Under the pieces are notes generated by a model. It did no database searches, was not told where the DNA came from, and saw only the letters and a list, made by a program, of their open reading frames with translations. From Bacteroidales bacterium (GTDB taxonomy: Bacteria > Bacteroidota > Bacteroidia > Bacteroidales > WCHB1-69), in assembly GCA_017454945.1 (NCBI GenBank), contig JAFTCA010000010.1, forward strand, positions 225,619 to 289,618: a stretch of 64,000 nucleotides of DNA. The letters run 5' to 3'. The position numbers were made by a program, and so were the translations under genes. Below, piece after piece: positions 17,808 to 26,784 of the stretch (position 1 is the first letter of the stretch; each line of letters opens with the position of its first letter).

Positions 17808-18755
17808 CTATTTCTTTTGGGTCTTTACATCATAAAGCGAGAAGATGGAGGTGTTTTCAAGCACACTCTGAATCACTTCGGCCAACAGCGGAGCGATAGA
17901 AACTACCTCAAACTTAGGCGATTTGGTCTTCAAAGGAATACTATTGGTAACAATCACCTTGTCAAGAACCGAAGCCTCAATCTTCTCAACGGCATCGCCC
18001 GAAAGCAGCGGGTGGGTGCACATGGCCATCACGCTCTTGGCGCCCTGCTCCTTGATAACAGAAGCGGCACGGCAGATGGTACCACCCGTATCCATGATGT
18101 CATCCACAATGATGACATTCTTGTCCTTTACGTCGCCAATAATCTGTAACTTGCTTACTACATTGGCTTTCTCTCTCTGTTTGAAACCTATAGCCAAATC
18201 GCAATCGAGAGCCTTGGCGTAGGTAACCGCTCTCTTGGAACCGCCCGTATCAGGCGAAACAATACACAGGTCGGGAATATTCAAACTGCGGATGTAGGGC
18301 AAGAATACCGACGATGCGAAAAGATGGTCAACGGGCACTTCAAAGAATCCCTGAATCTGGTCGGCATGCAAATCCATGGTTATCACTCGATCAACACCTG
18401 CCGTTGTCAGCAAATTCGACATCAGTTTGGCGCCAATGGAGGTGCGGGGACGGTCTTTGCGGTCCTGACGGGCATAGCCAAAATAAGGAATCACAGCAAT
18501 AATCTTGTCGGCGGAAGCGCGTCTGGCAGCGTCAATCATCACCAACAGTTCGATGATATTATCTGACGGAGCAAACGTGGGCTGAATGATAAACACTTGT
18601 TTCCCTCTGATTGTTTCATGATAATAGACCTGGATTTCGCCGTCTTTGAACTGGGCTATCTCAATGTCTAACAAAGGTTTGTTTAAAATTTTGGCAATCT
18701 CTTCGGCTAACACGGGATGAGCTCTTCCCGTAACTATTGCGTAGGATTTTTCCAT
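17808..18755 (-). CDS. prs: Ribose-phosphate pyrophosphokinase (PRPP synthetase)
   Basis: 315 residues, normal length. It makes PRPP from ribose 5-phosphate and ATP for nucleotide, His and Trp synthesis. Seen motifs: FKDGEIQVYYHETIRG, YFGYARQDRKDRPRTSIGAK (ATP/active-site region), ITMDLHADQIQGFF (the conserved metal-binding block) and the PRPP-binding loop VIIVDDIMDTGGTI (about 217-230). A TACTTTTG box lies 67 bases upstream. The downstream partner is the unusual ThiL-like gene. Confidence 0.96.
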   Translation of the reverse strand: MEKSYAIVTGRAHPVLAEEIAKILNKPLLDIEIAQFKDGEIQVYYHETIRGKQVFIIQPTFAPSDNIIELLVMIDAARRASADKIIAVIPYFGYARQDRKDRPRTSIGAKLMSNLLTTAGVDRVITMDLHADQIQGFFEVPVDHLFASSVFLPYIRSLNIPDLCIVSPDTGGSKRAVTYAKALDCDLAIGFKQREKANVVSKLQIIGDVKDKNVIIVDDIMDTGGTICRAASVIKEQGAKSVMAMCTHPLLSGDAVEKIEASVLDKVIVTNSIPLKTKSPKFEVVSIAPLLAEVIQSVLENTSIFSLYDVKTQKK

Positions 18756-18822
18756 GAGCGAGTGGTTTTAAAATTGTAAAAGATTGATATATAAACTATA
18801 TGATTTTACAACTCCGACAGCA

Positions 18823-18830
18823 CAAAAGTA
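18823..18830 (-). promoter_or_regulatory. Candidate prs promoter -7 box
   Basis: TACTTTTG on the minus strand, 67 bases before the prs ATG. Confidence 0.45.
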
Positions 18831-18887
18831 TATCATTTTTTTAGAATGACCAACACAAAAATCAATAATATTAAGGCTAAAAAATCG

Positions 18888-18895
18888 TATTTTTG
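18888..18895 (+). promoter_or_regulatory. Candidate rhomboid promoter -7 box
   Basis: TATTTTTG, 34 bases before ATG 18930. Because it lies inside the longer open frame that begins at 18846, it supports the shorter start. Confidence 0.5.
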
Positions 18896-18929
18896 CGTCC
18901 CTGTTGTTAAATCAAAGATTTTTAAGGAT

Positions 18930-19967
18930 ATGAGTGATGATATTAGAGTAAACGGCTTCAATATTCTCCCTATTGCTGTTAAAAATTTGTTGATAATCAA
19001 CGGATTATTTTTTCTGGCCAAAATTGCCTTGGCCTCGCGCATCGACCTGGATGCCTGGTTGGGACTGCATTACATTGGGGCACCCGATTTTCATGTCTGG
19101 CAGTTTATCACCTACATGTTCATGCACGGCAATTTCAGCCACTTGTTTTTCAACATGTTCGCCCTCTGGATGTTCGGTAGCGCCGTTGAAAATGCCTGGG
19201 GCACCAGGCGCTTCCTGTTTTACTACTTTTTCACTGGCATAGGCGCCGCGCTGGTGCACTATCTGGTGATCTTCATAGAGATTCATCCTGTGCTGACGCT
19301 GCTGAACCAATTTTTGGACAATCCCAGCTTTGAAACCTACCAATATCTGGTGGAACACAATACCAGCGAGCGATTCCACGACATGCTGCAGCATAATCTT
19401 CTCGTCCTGCAAAACAACCATTCTACCTCCACCCTGAACGAAGTAGTACTGATCACCAGCCAAGCTAAAAGCCTATTCCTCAATTCTTTCAATATTGTCG
19501 GTGCCTCTGGAGCTGTCTTCGGACTGCTGCTGGCTTTCGGCATGTTGTTTCCCAACGCCCAAATCTACATCTACTTCCTTATCCCAATGAAAGCCAAGTG
19601 GTTCGTCATTCTGTATGGTGCCCTTGAGCTTTTCTTCGGCGTAACGGGAACACAGGATGGCATTGGACATTTTGCCCACCTCGGCGGCATGCTGTTCGGC
19701 ATCATTCTTATCCTGATTTGGCGTCAACAAAACAAAAACAGGCTCTTTATACGTCCTCGCAGAAAGAAGAAGAAATTCTATACCTCTTACAACGAACCGT
19801 CACAGGGAAGAGTCGTTTCTGACGAAGAATACAACTACAACAAAAAACAGATGGAAGACAAGCTGGACGCCATTCTGGATAAAATCTCCAAGTCGGGATA
19901 TGATTCCCTCTCCAAAGAAGAAAAAGATTTCCTCTTCTTTTCCAGTAAAAGGAAGAACAATGAATAA
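18930..19967 (+). CDS. Rhomboid-family intramembrane serine protease
   Basis: 345 residues from ATG 18930, which is preceded by AAGGAT; the longer frame from 18846 would run through the promoter. Six membrane helices are apparent. The catalytic serine motif is GASGAVFG (about 196-203) and the catalytic His helix is GHFAHLGGMLFG (about 250-261); the conserved HGNFSHLFFNM in TM2 supplies the oxyanion-site His and Asn. There is a long loop insertion between TM3 and TM4 (about 115-185) and a basic C-terminal cytoplasmic tail. Substrates unknown. The stop overlaps the next gene start by 8 bases, so the two are translationally coupled. Confidence 0.93.
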   Translation: MSDDIRVNGFNILPIAVKNLLIINGLFFLAKIALASRIDLDAWLGLHYIGAPDFHVWQFITYMFMHGNFSHLFFNMFALWMFGSAVENAWGTRRFLFYYFFTGIGAALVHYLVIFIEIHPVLTLLNQFLDNPSFETYQYLVEHNTSERFHDMLQHNLLVLQNNHSTSTLNEVVLITSQAKSLFLNSFNIVGASGAVFGLLLAFGMLFPNAQIYIYFLIPMKAKWFVILYGALELFFGVTGTQDGIGHFAHLGGMLFGIILILIWRQQNKNRLFIRPRRKKKKFYTSYNEPSQGRVVSDEEYNYNKKQMEDKLDAILDKISKSGYDSLSKEEKDFLFFSSKRKNNE

Positions 19968-21123
19968 GAAAAACAAGCGGTCTTTAGGCTCTAAAGTCAT
20001 CAAAATCTTGCTGCTGACGCTCAACCTCATCGCAGCTTTGATGCTGTTGATGGCTTTCTTCGCCCACCTCATTCGTCCTTCCTTCTCCTCATGGATAGCT
20101 TTCTGCGGACTGGCATTCCCCTACATTCTTATTGCCAATGGCGTTTTCTGCGTGCTGTGGCTGTTTGTCCGTTATCCCTATGCCTTCATCTCGCTCAGTC
20201 TTATCTTGCTCAATGTAAACAACATAGACAAGCATTTCCAGCTGCGCGAAGCCGCTGCCCCCATCAACTGCAGCCGGAGCGTGAAAGTGATGAGCTACAA
20301 CGCCCAACTCTTTGGCGTTTACAGATACGATGAAAAACAACGCGATGAGCAAAAGGAAAAAATCTTCGACTTTCTGCGTACCGAAAAACCCGACATTACC
20401 TGCTTTCAGGAATATTTCTGGGACAAAAGCGGCAAACTTAATTTTCCAACCACCGACTCTATTCTGAACATCCTTTCGCTTAAAGACGACAAATACCATT
20501 ACTATCAATATTTTCCCACCAACCTGCGGGAAGAGTATTACTACGGCCTGGCCATCTTCAGCCGCTATAAAATCATTCGCGCCGAACCTATCATTTTCCC
20601 CGACAGCTCAGCCAACAGCGCCATCTTTGTGGATATAAAGTACAAAAATGACACGATACGCGTCTATAACCTGCACCTCGCATCCATACACATGGACAAT
20701 GTAGATTATTCGACTGGTAAACAGATTTTTAACAGCAAGTTCGACGATCCCTATCTCAACCAGAAAACAAAAAAAATCTTCAAGAAAATAAAAACGGCCT
20801 TCATCACCCGGCAACAGCAAAGCATTACTATTCACAAACATATCGACAGTTGCCACTACCCCATCATCATCTGCGGCGACTTCAACGATTCGCCCGCCTC
20901 ATACAGCTATCATAAGATTGGACACCGCTTTAAAGACACATTCCGCGAAAGTGGTAAAGGCACGGGCTACACTTACAACGGCGATGCTTTTCCGAAATAT
21001 CGTATCGACTATATTTTCCACGACAAGCAGTATAATTCCTACCTGCACACTGTGGCTAAGGATTTGAATGTTTCAGACCACTATCCTGTCTTTTGTACTC
21101 TCTCCTTACAGAAAAAATGGTAG
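19960..21123 (+). CDS. Membrane-anchored endonuclease/exonuclease/phosphatase-family protein
   Basis: 387 residues. Three N-terminal membrane helices (about 13-35, 43-65, 70-87) are followed by a complete EEP domain: VMSYNAQLFG, ITCFQEYF (metal-binding Glu), VYNLHLASIHM, IICGDFNDSPAS (catalytic Asp/Asn), YRIDYIFHD and VSDHYPVFC (catalytic Asp-His pair). All catalytic residues are present, so hydrolysis of a phosphodiester or phosphomonoester is expected outside or at the membrane; the substrate is unknown. ATG 19960 overlaps the rhomboid stop, which fixes the start. Confidence 0.88.
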   Translation: MNKKNKRSLGSKVIKILLLTLNLIAALMLLMAFFAHLIRPSFSSWIAFCGLAFPYILIANGVFCVLWLFVRYPYAFISLSLILLNVNNIDKHFQLREAAAPINCSRSVKVMSYNAQLFGVYRYDEKQRDEQKEKIFDFLRTEKPDITCFQEYFWDKSGKLNFPTTDSILNILSLKDDKYHYYQYFPTNLREEYYYGLAIFSRYKIIRAEPIIFPDSSANSAIFVDIKYKNDTIRVYNLHLASIHMDNVDYSTGKQIFNSKFDDPYLNQKTKKIFKKIKTAFITRQQQSITIHKHIDSCHYPIIICGDFNDSPASYSYHKIGHRFKDTFRESGKGTGYTYNGDAFPKYRIDYIFHDKQYNSYLHTVAKDLNVSDHYPVFCTLSLQKKW

Positions 21124-21124
21124 T

Positions 21125-21988
21125 TTAGGTGCACAGCACATACAAATCCTCGCGCTCGTTGATGCAGAGCACGGGGAAACCCTCTTTGTTGCCAATCAAG
21201 GCAAACTCCTTCGGACCGAACAGGAAGTCTATCAATGAGAAATATTTGGTCATCATGATGACCGTGAGCGAGGCCCCCACCTGTGGGGCAAATGAGAGCG
21301 AATATTTGTCCATATTGTCCACCGTAGGCTCTATCTTGTGCAGTTCATACGTTACCTCCAAGTTTTCGTATAACTTTTTGGTAAACTCCACATTTTCAAT
21401 CACTCTCTTTCTTAAAAACTCATCTCTATACGTGGTGAACAAAATGTGGACCATGGCACCGTAGTAGCGACTGAAATAACCTGCCCAAAGGGCTTTTTCT
21501 TTCGACTGCCTATCGATATTCAGCGGCAACATAACCTGCTTGAAAACATCGGCATCCGGCATCTTGTTGCCCACCACTATCACCGGAACGCGCGACGGTC
21601 GGATAAACTTGACAGCCTGACGACGGGTGAACAACGACATACCCTTCTTCGGCGCTACAGCAATTACAAACATAATCGTATTGGTCTCTTCCGCATAAGC
21701 ATACAAGTCCTTGTGTGAAAAAGTGTCAGAAAGAAGAAAATGCTTGATGTTGTTCTCGTCCAAAAACTGCTCCGTCTGCTTGAATTGGGCACTGAAAACA
21801 GGCTCCACCGGCGTCGCCTGATGACCACGGGGGGATACATTGTGAACAATGGTCAGCGAAGAATGGAAAATGGATGCCAACACCGAGGCATAATGCACGG
21901 CCACATCGCCGTACTCACCGAAGTCGGTCAGAACAATAATGTTGGTGTTCTTTTTCTCTATTTTTTCTATATCCTCGTTTTCTTCCAT
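21125..21988 (-). CDS. Universal stress protein (UspA) family protein
   Basis: 287 residues. The N-terminal half (about 15-145) has the Usp pattern NIIVLTDFGEYGDVAVHYASVLAS...SLTIVHNVSP and ends in VPVIVVGNKMPD; a second, diverged half (about 150-285) repeats the fold (VMLPLNIDRQSKEKALWAGYFS...). The nucleotide-binding G-2X-G-9X-G signature is not clear, so ATP binding is uncertain. It is the last gene of the polA-tsaB operon (2-base gap to tsaB) and meets the nuclease-fold gene tail to tail. Confidence 0.8.
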   Translation of the reverse strand: MEENEDIEKIEKKNTNIIVLTDFGEYGDVAVHYASVLASIFHSSLTIVHNVSPRGHQATPVEPVFSAQFKQTEQFLDENNIKHFLLSDTFSHKDLYAYAEETNTIMFVIAVAPKKGMSLFTRRQAVKFIRPSRVPVIVVGNKMPDADVFKQVMLPLNIDRQSKEKALWAGYFSRYYGAMVHILFTTYRDEFLRKRVIENVEFTKKLYENLEVTYELHKIEPTVDNMDKYSLSFAPQVGASLTVIMMTKYFSLIDFLFGPKEFALIGNKEGFPVLCINEREDLYVLCT

Positions 21989-21990
21989 CT

Positions 21991-22728
21991 CTATTCCAAT
22001 CCTTTCACATGCGACTTCTTGGCAATGTATTGTTTCAAATAAAAAGGCTCAAAATAAGCCACATCTTCAAATTCGCCCTTGATAAATTTCTGATAAGCAA
22101 TGCCTACCATATTTCCTGCCGAAATCTCAGCATCGGCAAAGAGCGCGTTGGGATATTTCTCCAGCAAGGGACGACATTTGGGCATACCATTGCCGCAGAA
22201 CGCCACTTTTTTCTCCGAAAGCAAAGCTTCAAAACTGCCTTCCTCAACTACCAGCGCCTGCACGGGTTGAACCGGTTGCAACGCTGTATCCACCAGTTCG
22301 GTGTAAACCTCCATACGACGAGCATCAATCATCGGACAATACAACACATCGTCACCCAATAAGAGCTGCCGCTGGGCACCCACGGCTATGCTGTCGAGCG
22401 TGGACACCGCTATCAGAGGCCTTTGCAAAGCATAGCAAAGTCCCTTGGCTGTAGAGACCCCTATACGCAAACCTGTGTAGGATCCTGGTCCCATGCTGAC
22501 ACTAATTCCATCTATGGCCGTCTTGGGCAACGCCAACTCCGATATGAGCGACTCTATCAACACAATCAGATTGCGGGCGTGCGAATTGCCATCGTGGATC
22601 GACTTGCAAGCCAACAGCTCCGTATTCTTCGATAGCGACACCGAACAAATCTCTGTGGCCGTTTCGATATGCAGTAGGATAATATCTTGTTTCTCTTTGT
22701 CAGTGAGCTTCATACCAGTTTTTTCCAT
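21991..22728 (-). CDS. tsaB: tRNA threonylcarbamoyladenosine biosynthesis protein TsaB
   Basis: 245 residues, or 240 from an alternative ATG at 22713. Actin-like fold protein that, with TsaD and TsaE, transfers the threonylcarbamoyl group to A37 of ANN-decoding tRNAs. Seen: ILLHIETATEICSVSLS (N-terminal ATPase-like motif), DGISVSMGPGSYTGLRIGVSTAKGLCYAL (the strongest TsaB signature, about 83-111) and IDARRMEVYTEL. Its start overlaps the 3' end of polA, so the two are coupled. TsaD and TsaE are not in this window. Confidence 0.93.
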   Translation of the reverse strand: MEKTGMKLTDKEKQDIILLHIETATEICSVSLSKNTELLACKSIHDGNSHARNLIVLIESLISELALPKTAIDGISVSMGPGSYTGLRIGVSTAKGLCYALQRPLIAVSTLDSIAVGAQRQLLLGDDVLYCPMIDARRMEVYTELVDTALQPVQPVQALVVEEGSFEALLSEKKVAFCGNGMPKCRPLLEKYPNALFADAEISAGNMVGIAYQKFIKGEFEDVAYFEPFYLKQYIAKKSHVKGLE

Positions 22729-25426
22729 AGTTAATGTCTATCGTTAACGGCACATCCAACTGGATGGCTGTAGTCATTTTTTCCTTCACCAGCTGTTGCA
22801 TGGTTTCCAACTCATCTTTCGGCACCTCAAACGCCAACTCGTCGTGTACTTGCAAAATCATCTTGCTCTTCAAATTCTGCGCTTTCATCGCCTGCCAGAT
22901 GTTGACCATGGCAATCTTTATCAGATCGGCGGCCGTGCCCTGAATGGGCGCATTGATGGCATTGCGCTCGGCCGCCTTGCGCACGATGGCATTCGACGAG
23001 TTGATGTCACGAATGTAACGACGGCGCCCAAACAGCGTCTCCACATAGCCGTTCTGACGGGCAAATTCCAAAGTGCTATCCAAATATTCCGTGATTTTCG
23101 GAAAACTGTTGTAGTATTCGGTTATAAGCTGACGAGCCTCCTTCTGCGGAATCTGTAAGCGGTCGGCCAAGCCAAACGCCGAAATGCCATACAATATGCC
23201 AAAATTGACGGTCTTGGCGTGACGGCGCATGTCGGGAGTCACCTCCTCGGGCGACACTTTGTAAACCTTGGAAGCCGTCATGGTGTGAATGTCGGCGTTG
23301 TTCCGGAAAGCCTCTATCAAACTCTCATCTTTGCACACATGAGCCACAATGCGCAACTCAATCTGCGAATAGTCGGCATCCAGAATATAAGAGTCGGGCA
23401 TAGAAGCTACAAACGCCTTTCTGATTTCACGACCGCGTTCTGTCCGGATAGGTATGTTCTGTAAATTGGGATTGATTGAACTCAACCTGCCCGTCGTAGT
23501 GACCGTCTGCGTGAAACTGGTGTGTATCTTGTTGGTTTTCGGATTGATAAGTTGCGGCAATGCGTCAATGTAAGTGGATTTCAACTTATATAACGACCTA
23601 TATTCCAAAATGAGCGGCACAATGGGGTGCTTGGACGATAATCGCTGTAAAATCTCCTCGCCAGTCTGATACTGCTTTGTTTTGGTTAGCTTGGCATTTT
23701 CTATGATGCGCAACTTTTCAAACAACACCTCCCCTAACTGCTTGGGCGATGCAATGTTGAATGTGGTGCCCGCATATTCGTATATCTTCTTCTCTATCTG
23801 CTGCAACTCCTCCTTCAAATGCTCCGAACTTTGTGCCAGCACCTCCGCATCTAACTTTACGCCACTCAGTTCCATGTCGGCCAACACTTCCGACAACGGC
23901 ATCTCAATAGAATTGAGCAAATGATCGGCTTTATTCTCTTTCAACTCATTGTCAATCAAAGGATAAAGTTCTTTGTAAATCTCTATTCTTTCACCATAAA
24001 GGTTCACAATCTCTTCTTTGAAAAATGCCGATCCTTCGGGAATTTCTTTAAGTATTTGATAATCAAGATACGACAATGCCATTCGCTCCAAAGTGTGCGT
24101 ACCGTCAGGACGAATCAGGTAATGGGCAATCTGCAAATCATAAAGCTCAGAAACTCTTTTTATCTTTAAAGAATAGAGCACTTTATGTGTCTGCTTGCAC
24201 TCGTATGTGACAATCACGCGTTGGGGTTCACCAAACAAGGATGTCAAGATGGTCTTGTAATCGTCACTTCCAGGCTCTAAAAAGTGGTAATAGACAGGCT
24301 TCCCTTCCTTTGAGAAAACAAAGCCCACCACTTTGCCGTTATACAACATCCAATCAAACCATACAAGGTGATCTTTTTCGCCGATTTCCGTCGATTTAAA
24401 CTCTTCTAATGAGTTTATCTGCTGAAATTGATGTTGGGTGTTTTTAAATGATTTTTGTGGCTCTAAGACGGAATTTTGTGCTTCTTCAGCCGGCTGGTTG
24501 AACAGATCCTCAGTCGGTGACTCTGTTGCACTGTTTTTGATGATTTCACTGCTCGAAAATACGCGCTGTGCCAAACTCCTGAATTCCAGTTCGCCAAATA
24601 GCTCTTTCAACTTGTCCACATTGGGCCCGCGATAGAGCATGGCGTCGTAGTCATAATCCAACGGAACATCCAAAATTATGGTTGCCAGCGACTTGGACAT
24701 CAGCGCCTGATCTTTATTTTGGAGTAAGTCGTTTTTCAGCTTTTCAGGTGTTACTTCATCAATGTGCTTGTATATGTTTTCAATGGAGCCAAATTGTCCT
24801 ATCAGTTTTTTCGACTTAACTTCGCCCACATTAGGCACACCGGGAATGTTATCCGAGGCATCGCCCCACAATCCCAATATGTCGATGAGCTGCTCCGGAT
24901 TCTGTAAGCCGTATTTTTCACAAACTTCCTTTACACCAACTATTTCCGCTTTCTGTCCAAATTTTCCTGGCTTATATATGAAGATGTTTTCCGACACCAA
25001 TTGTCCGTAATCCTTATCGGAAGTCATCATATATACCTTAAAATCATTTAGTTCTGCATGTTTGGCCACAGTTCCTATAATGTCATCTGCTTCGTAGCCA
25101 TCCTTCAATAGTATAGGAATGTTGAATGCCTCTATAATCTGCTTGATGTAAGGTATGGATATGAGAATATCCTCCGGTGTTGACTCTCTGTTACTTTTAT
25201 ATTCTTCATAATCAGCATGTCGCAAGGTTGGCGATCCTGTGTCAAAAGATACGGCTATATGGGTGGGTTTTTCGTTTTTTATAATATCCACCAATATGTT
25301 GGTAAAACCCAATATGGCTGATGTGTTTAATCCCTTAGAGGATATTCTGGGTGACCTAATCATGGCATAATACGCTCTGTATATCAATGCCATAGCATCC
25401 AAAAGAAATAGTTTTTTTTCAGTCAT
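22700..25426 (-). CDS. polA: DNA polymerase I (proofreading domain degenerate)
   Basis: 908 residues. The 5'-3' exonuclease domain (1-290) shows LLDAMALIYRAYYAM, GYEADDIIGTVAK and LWGDASDNIPGVPNVG. The polymerase domain (about 520-908) shows motif A DADYSQIELRI, the O-helix RRHAKTVNFGILYG and motif C QVHDELAFEVP. In the middle (about 330-510) the 3'-5' exonuclease fold is present but its catalytic acids are missing: FDTET reads FDWML, NxKYD reads ECKQTHK, and YxxxD is not found. It should replace primers and repair gaps without proofreading. It is in an operon: upstream small membrane gene, polA, tsaB, usp. Confidence 0.96.
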   Translation of the reverse strand: MTEKKLFLLDAMALIYRAYYAMIRSPRISSKGLNTSAILGFTNILVDIIKNEKPTHIAVSFDTGSPTLRHADYEEYKSNRESTPEDILISIPYIKQIIEAFNIPILLKDGYEADDIIGTVAKHAELNDFKVYMMTSDKDYGQLVSENIFIYKPGKFGQKAEIVGVKEVCEKYGLQNPEQLIDILGLWGDASDNIPGVPNVGEVKSKKLIGQFGSIENIYKHIDEVTPEKLKNDLLQNKDQALMSKSLATIILDVPLDYDYDAMLYRGPNVDKLKELFGELEFRSLAQRVFSSSEIIKNSATESPTEDLFNQPAEEAQNSVLEPQKSFKNTQHQFQQINSLEEFKSTEIGEKDHLVWFDWMLYNGKVVGFVFSKEGKPVYYHFLEPGSDDYKTILTSLFGEPQRVIVTYECKQTHKVLYSLKIKRVSELYDLQIAHYLIRPDGTHTLERMALSYLDYQILKEIPEGSAFFKEEIVNLYGERIEIYKELYPLIDNELKENKADHLLNSIEMPLSEVLADMELSGVKLDAEVLAQSSEHLKEELQQIEKKIYEYAGTTFNIASPKQLGEVLFEKLRIIENAKLTKTKQYQTGEEILQRLSSKHPIVPLILEYRSLYKLKSTYIDALPQLINPKTNKIHTSFTQTVTTTGRLSSINPNLQNIPIRTERGREIRKAFVASMPDSYILDADYSQIELRIVAHVCKDESLIEAFRNNADIHTMTASKVYKVSPEEVTPDMRRHAKTVNFGILYGISAFGLADRLQIPQKEARQLITEYYNSFPKITEYLDSTLEFARQNGYVETLFGRRRYIRDINSSNAIVRKAAERNAINAPIQGTAADLIKIAMVNIWQAMKAQNLKSKMILQVHDELAFEVPKDELETMQQLVKEKMTTAIQLDVPLTIDINYGKNWYEAH

Positions 25427-25437
25427 CTTTTTCAGTT

Positions 25438-25653
25438 TTACATTTTTTTGGCCGAGTTTCTAATCAAGTCGAAGGTTATATACCCCACCAATAGTCCCCA
25501 CAATATGATTAATGCCAAATTATTCTTGAGTATATTGTCGCTGAACTGTCCCGATTTGTACCAATATACAATGCTCAAAGCCACACCCACTACCATACCG
25601 ATAATATGGTAAATTGTAAGGTTCTTTTTTATAAATGACCTGAAATCACTCAT
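25438..25653 (-). CDS. Small two-helix membrane protein
   Basis: 71 residues from ATG 25653 (MSDFRSFIKK). Two hydrophobic helices (about 15-32 and 43-61) are separated by a short loop, and the tail is basic (NSAKKM). Its start overlaps the previous gene by 8 bases and it ends 11 bases before polA, so it is almost surely co-transcribed. Family unknown; no motif recognised. A longer in-frame start at 25683 would overlap more of the upstream gene. Confidence 0.65.
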   Translation of the reverse strand: MSDFRSFIKKNLTIYHIIGMVVGVALSIVYWYKSGQFSDNILKNNLALIILWGLLVGYITFDLIRNSAKKM

Positions 25654-26419
25654 ATTGTTGTGCTTTATAATATTGATATTCAATATATTTGTTTTTTATA
25701 TTGATAATTACCTGTTGGGGAGTCCACCTCAGAAGATCATAATAGCTGAAACGGCAGAATACCATGAATTCCATTAGTGCATCTCCTTCCAGTCCAGTAA
25801 TTTGATGCACTAAATCCCTGTTGTATTTCATTTGCAATTGGTCAATTTCATCCTCATTTTCAACCAATTCATTGTACAATCGCTGCATTTTTGCCTTGCG
25901 ACTGAACATATTGTATAACATTGTGATAGGATGTTCCAAAGGCGTGTTTCTCAAAACATTAGGACCAGAGTGTGCCAATTCTGCATTCAGCTTGTCTTCT
26001 TTTGAAAGCTCTATTCCCTCAATTTTTCTATAAGCATCCGGTAGTTTTACACCTATCAAATCCCTTTTAAATCCTTCATAACTCGGATTTAAAGCGTAAA
26101 CTTTTACTTCTTTTAATATAACTGCCTTATAGTAAAGAAAATAATCTTCATTTTTTTTACTATACTGACGACTGTTCAATGGTACTATCAGCTGGCGGTA
26201 AATAGATTTCGATATGATCAAGGTGTCGTTTACGCTGGCCATAATCGAAAATTTACCTTCTTTGTCAGTAAAAACATATTTACCTGTTTTGGTATTATAA
26301 ACATGGGCGCCTGCAACTGGAATATAGGTTACACCATCATAAACCTTGGCACTGTAATTTTGACACACTGCCGCCAAAAACGCCATCCAAAAAATGATAA
26401 GAAGCCAAATTTTTTTCAT
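25646..26419 (-). CDS. Exported protein with a carboxypeptidase-regulatory-like (CarboxypepD_reg) domain
   Basis: 257 residues. The signal peptide (1-18) ends in AAVCQ. Residues 21-100 match the beta-sandwich domain found at the front of TonB receptors: AKVYDGVTYIPVAGAHVYNTKTGKYVFTDKEGKFSI. The C-terminal part (about 110-257) is helical and charged, without a TonB plug or barrel; such stand-alone proteins are common and uncharacterised in Bacteroidota. It is the first gene of the polA operon. A TAATTTTG box lies only 5 bases before the ATG, suggesting a leaderless or nearly leaderless transcript. Confidence 0.8.
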   Translation of the reverse strand: MKKIWLLIIFWMAFLAAVCQNYSAKVYDGVTYIPVAGAHVYNTKTGKYVFTDKEGKFSIMASVNDTLIISKSIYRQLIVPLNSRQYSKKNEDYFLYYKAVILKEVKVYALNPSYEGFKRDLIGVKLPDAYRKIEGIELSKEDKLNAELAHSGPNVLRNTPLEHPITMLYNMFSRKAKMQRLYNELVENEDEIDQLQMKYNRDLVHQITGLEGDALMEFMVFCRFSYYDLLRWTPQQVIINIKNKYIEYQYYKAQQYE

Positions 26420-26424
26420 AGGTG

Positions 26425-26432
26425 CAAAATTA
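26425..26432 (-). promoter_or_regulatory. Promoter -7 box abutting the start of the polA operon
   Basis: TAATTTTG on the minus strand with only 5 bases (CACCT) before the ATG. Transcription would begin at or next to the start codon. Confidence 0.5.
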
Positions 26433-26485
26433 TAATATCATTTTATTTTAAAAGTAAAAATTATAGATGATATTTATAGTCCTTG

Positions 26486-26497
26486 TTGATATGTTGA
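26486..26497. repeat. Inverted repeat, left copy (TTGATATGTTGA)
   Basis: Its exact reverse complement stands at 26750-26761, 252 bases away, immediately before the DnaA boxes. Confidence 0.8.
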
Positions 26498-26749
26498 AAA
26501 TATTATTGCCTGAAATTTGGATTATATTTTTCCTCACTTTTTCAACAACTAATTAACATGTTTATTTTGTTTATTATCCTGTTTTATAATGATTTTTATT
26601 AGTTCTAAATTTTATGATAAAAAGTTATTTGTTGATATTTTTCTATTGAAAACATTCTTTTTTTTGTTCATTTGTCATGTTTAAAATTGGAATTTTTGAT
26701 TGATAAATTTTGAAAAATTTGTCGCCTTTTTGGGTATTGTTTATAACCA

Positions 26750-26761
26750 TCAACATATCAA
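26750..26761. repeat. Inverted repeat, right copy (TCAACATATCAA)
   Basis: Reverse complement of 26486-26497; three bases separate it from the first DnaA box. Confidence 0.8.
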
Positions 26762-26764
26762 AAT

Positions 26765-26784
26765 TTATACACATCTTATTCACA
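26765..26784 (+). promoter_or_regulatory. Two DnaA boxes, 11 bp apart
   Basis: TTATACACA (26765-26773) and TTATTCACA (26776-26784) both match TTATNCACA exactly, in the same orientation, with starts 11 bp apart (one helical turn). TTACCCACA (reverse strand, 26790-26798) and TGTGTATCA (26822-26830) are one-mismatch neighbours. The second box covers the tilS stop codon. Confidence 0.7.

Larger units (their letters stand above)
26420..26775. other. Candidate chromosomal replication origin (oriC), AT-rich gene-free region
   Basis: 356 bases without a credible gene and clearly poorer in G+C than its surroundings. The right edge carries two perfect TTATNCACA DnaA boxes (26765-26773, 26776-26784) and a near-match on the other strand (26790-26798). 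A 12-base inverted repeat (TTGATATGTTGA) brackets the gap at 26486-26497 and 26750-26761. Top-strand composition changes from C-rich to G-rich here, and parS-like sites lie 1.5 and 6 kb to the right. A 62-codon frame on the minus strand covers part of it and is probably not a gene. Confidence 0.65.

Noticed and set aside
17802..18900. TPP riboswitch for the thiL-like gene
   Set aside because: No THI-box sequence such as CTGAGA...ACCTGATCTGGATAATGCC-type words is visible near prs or the thiL-like gene.
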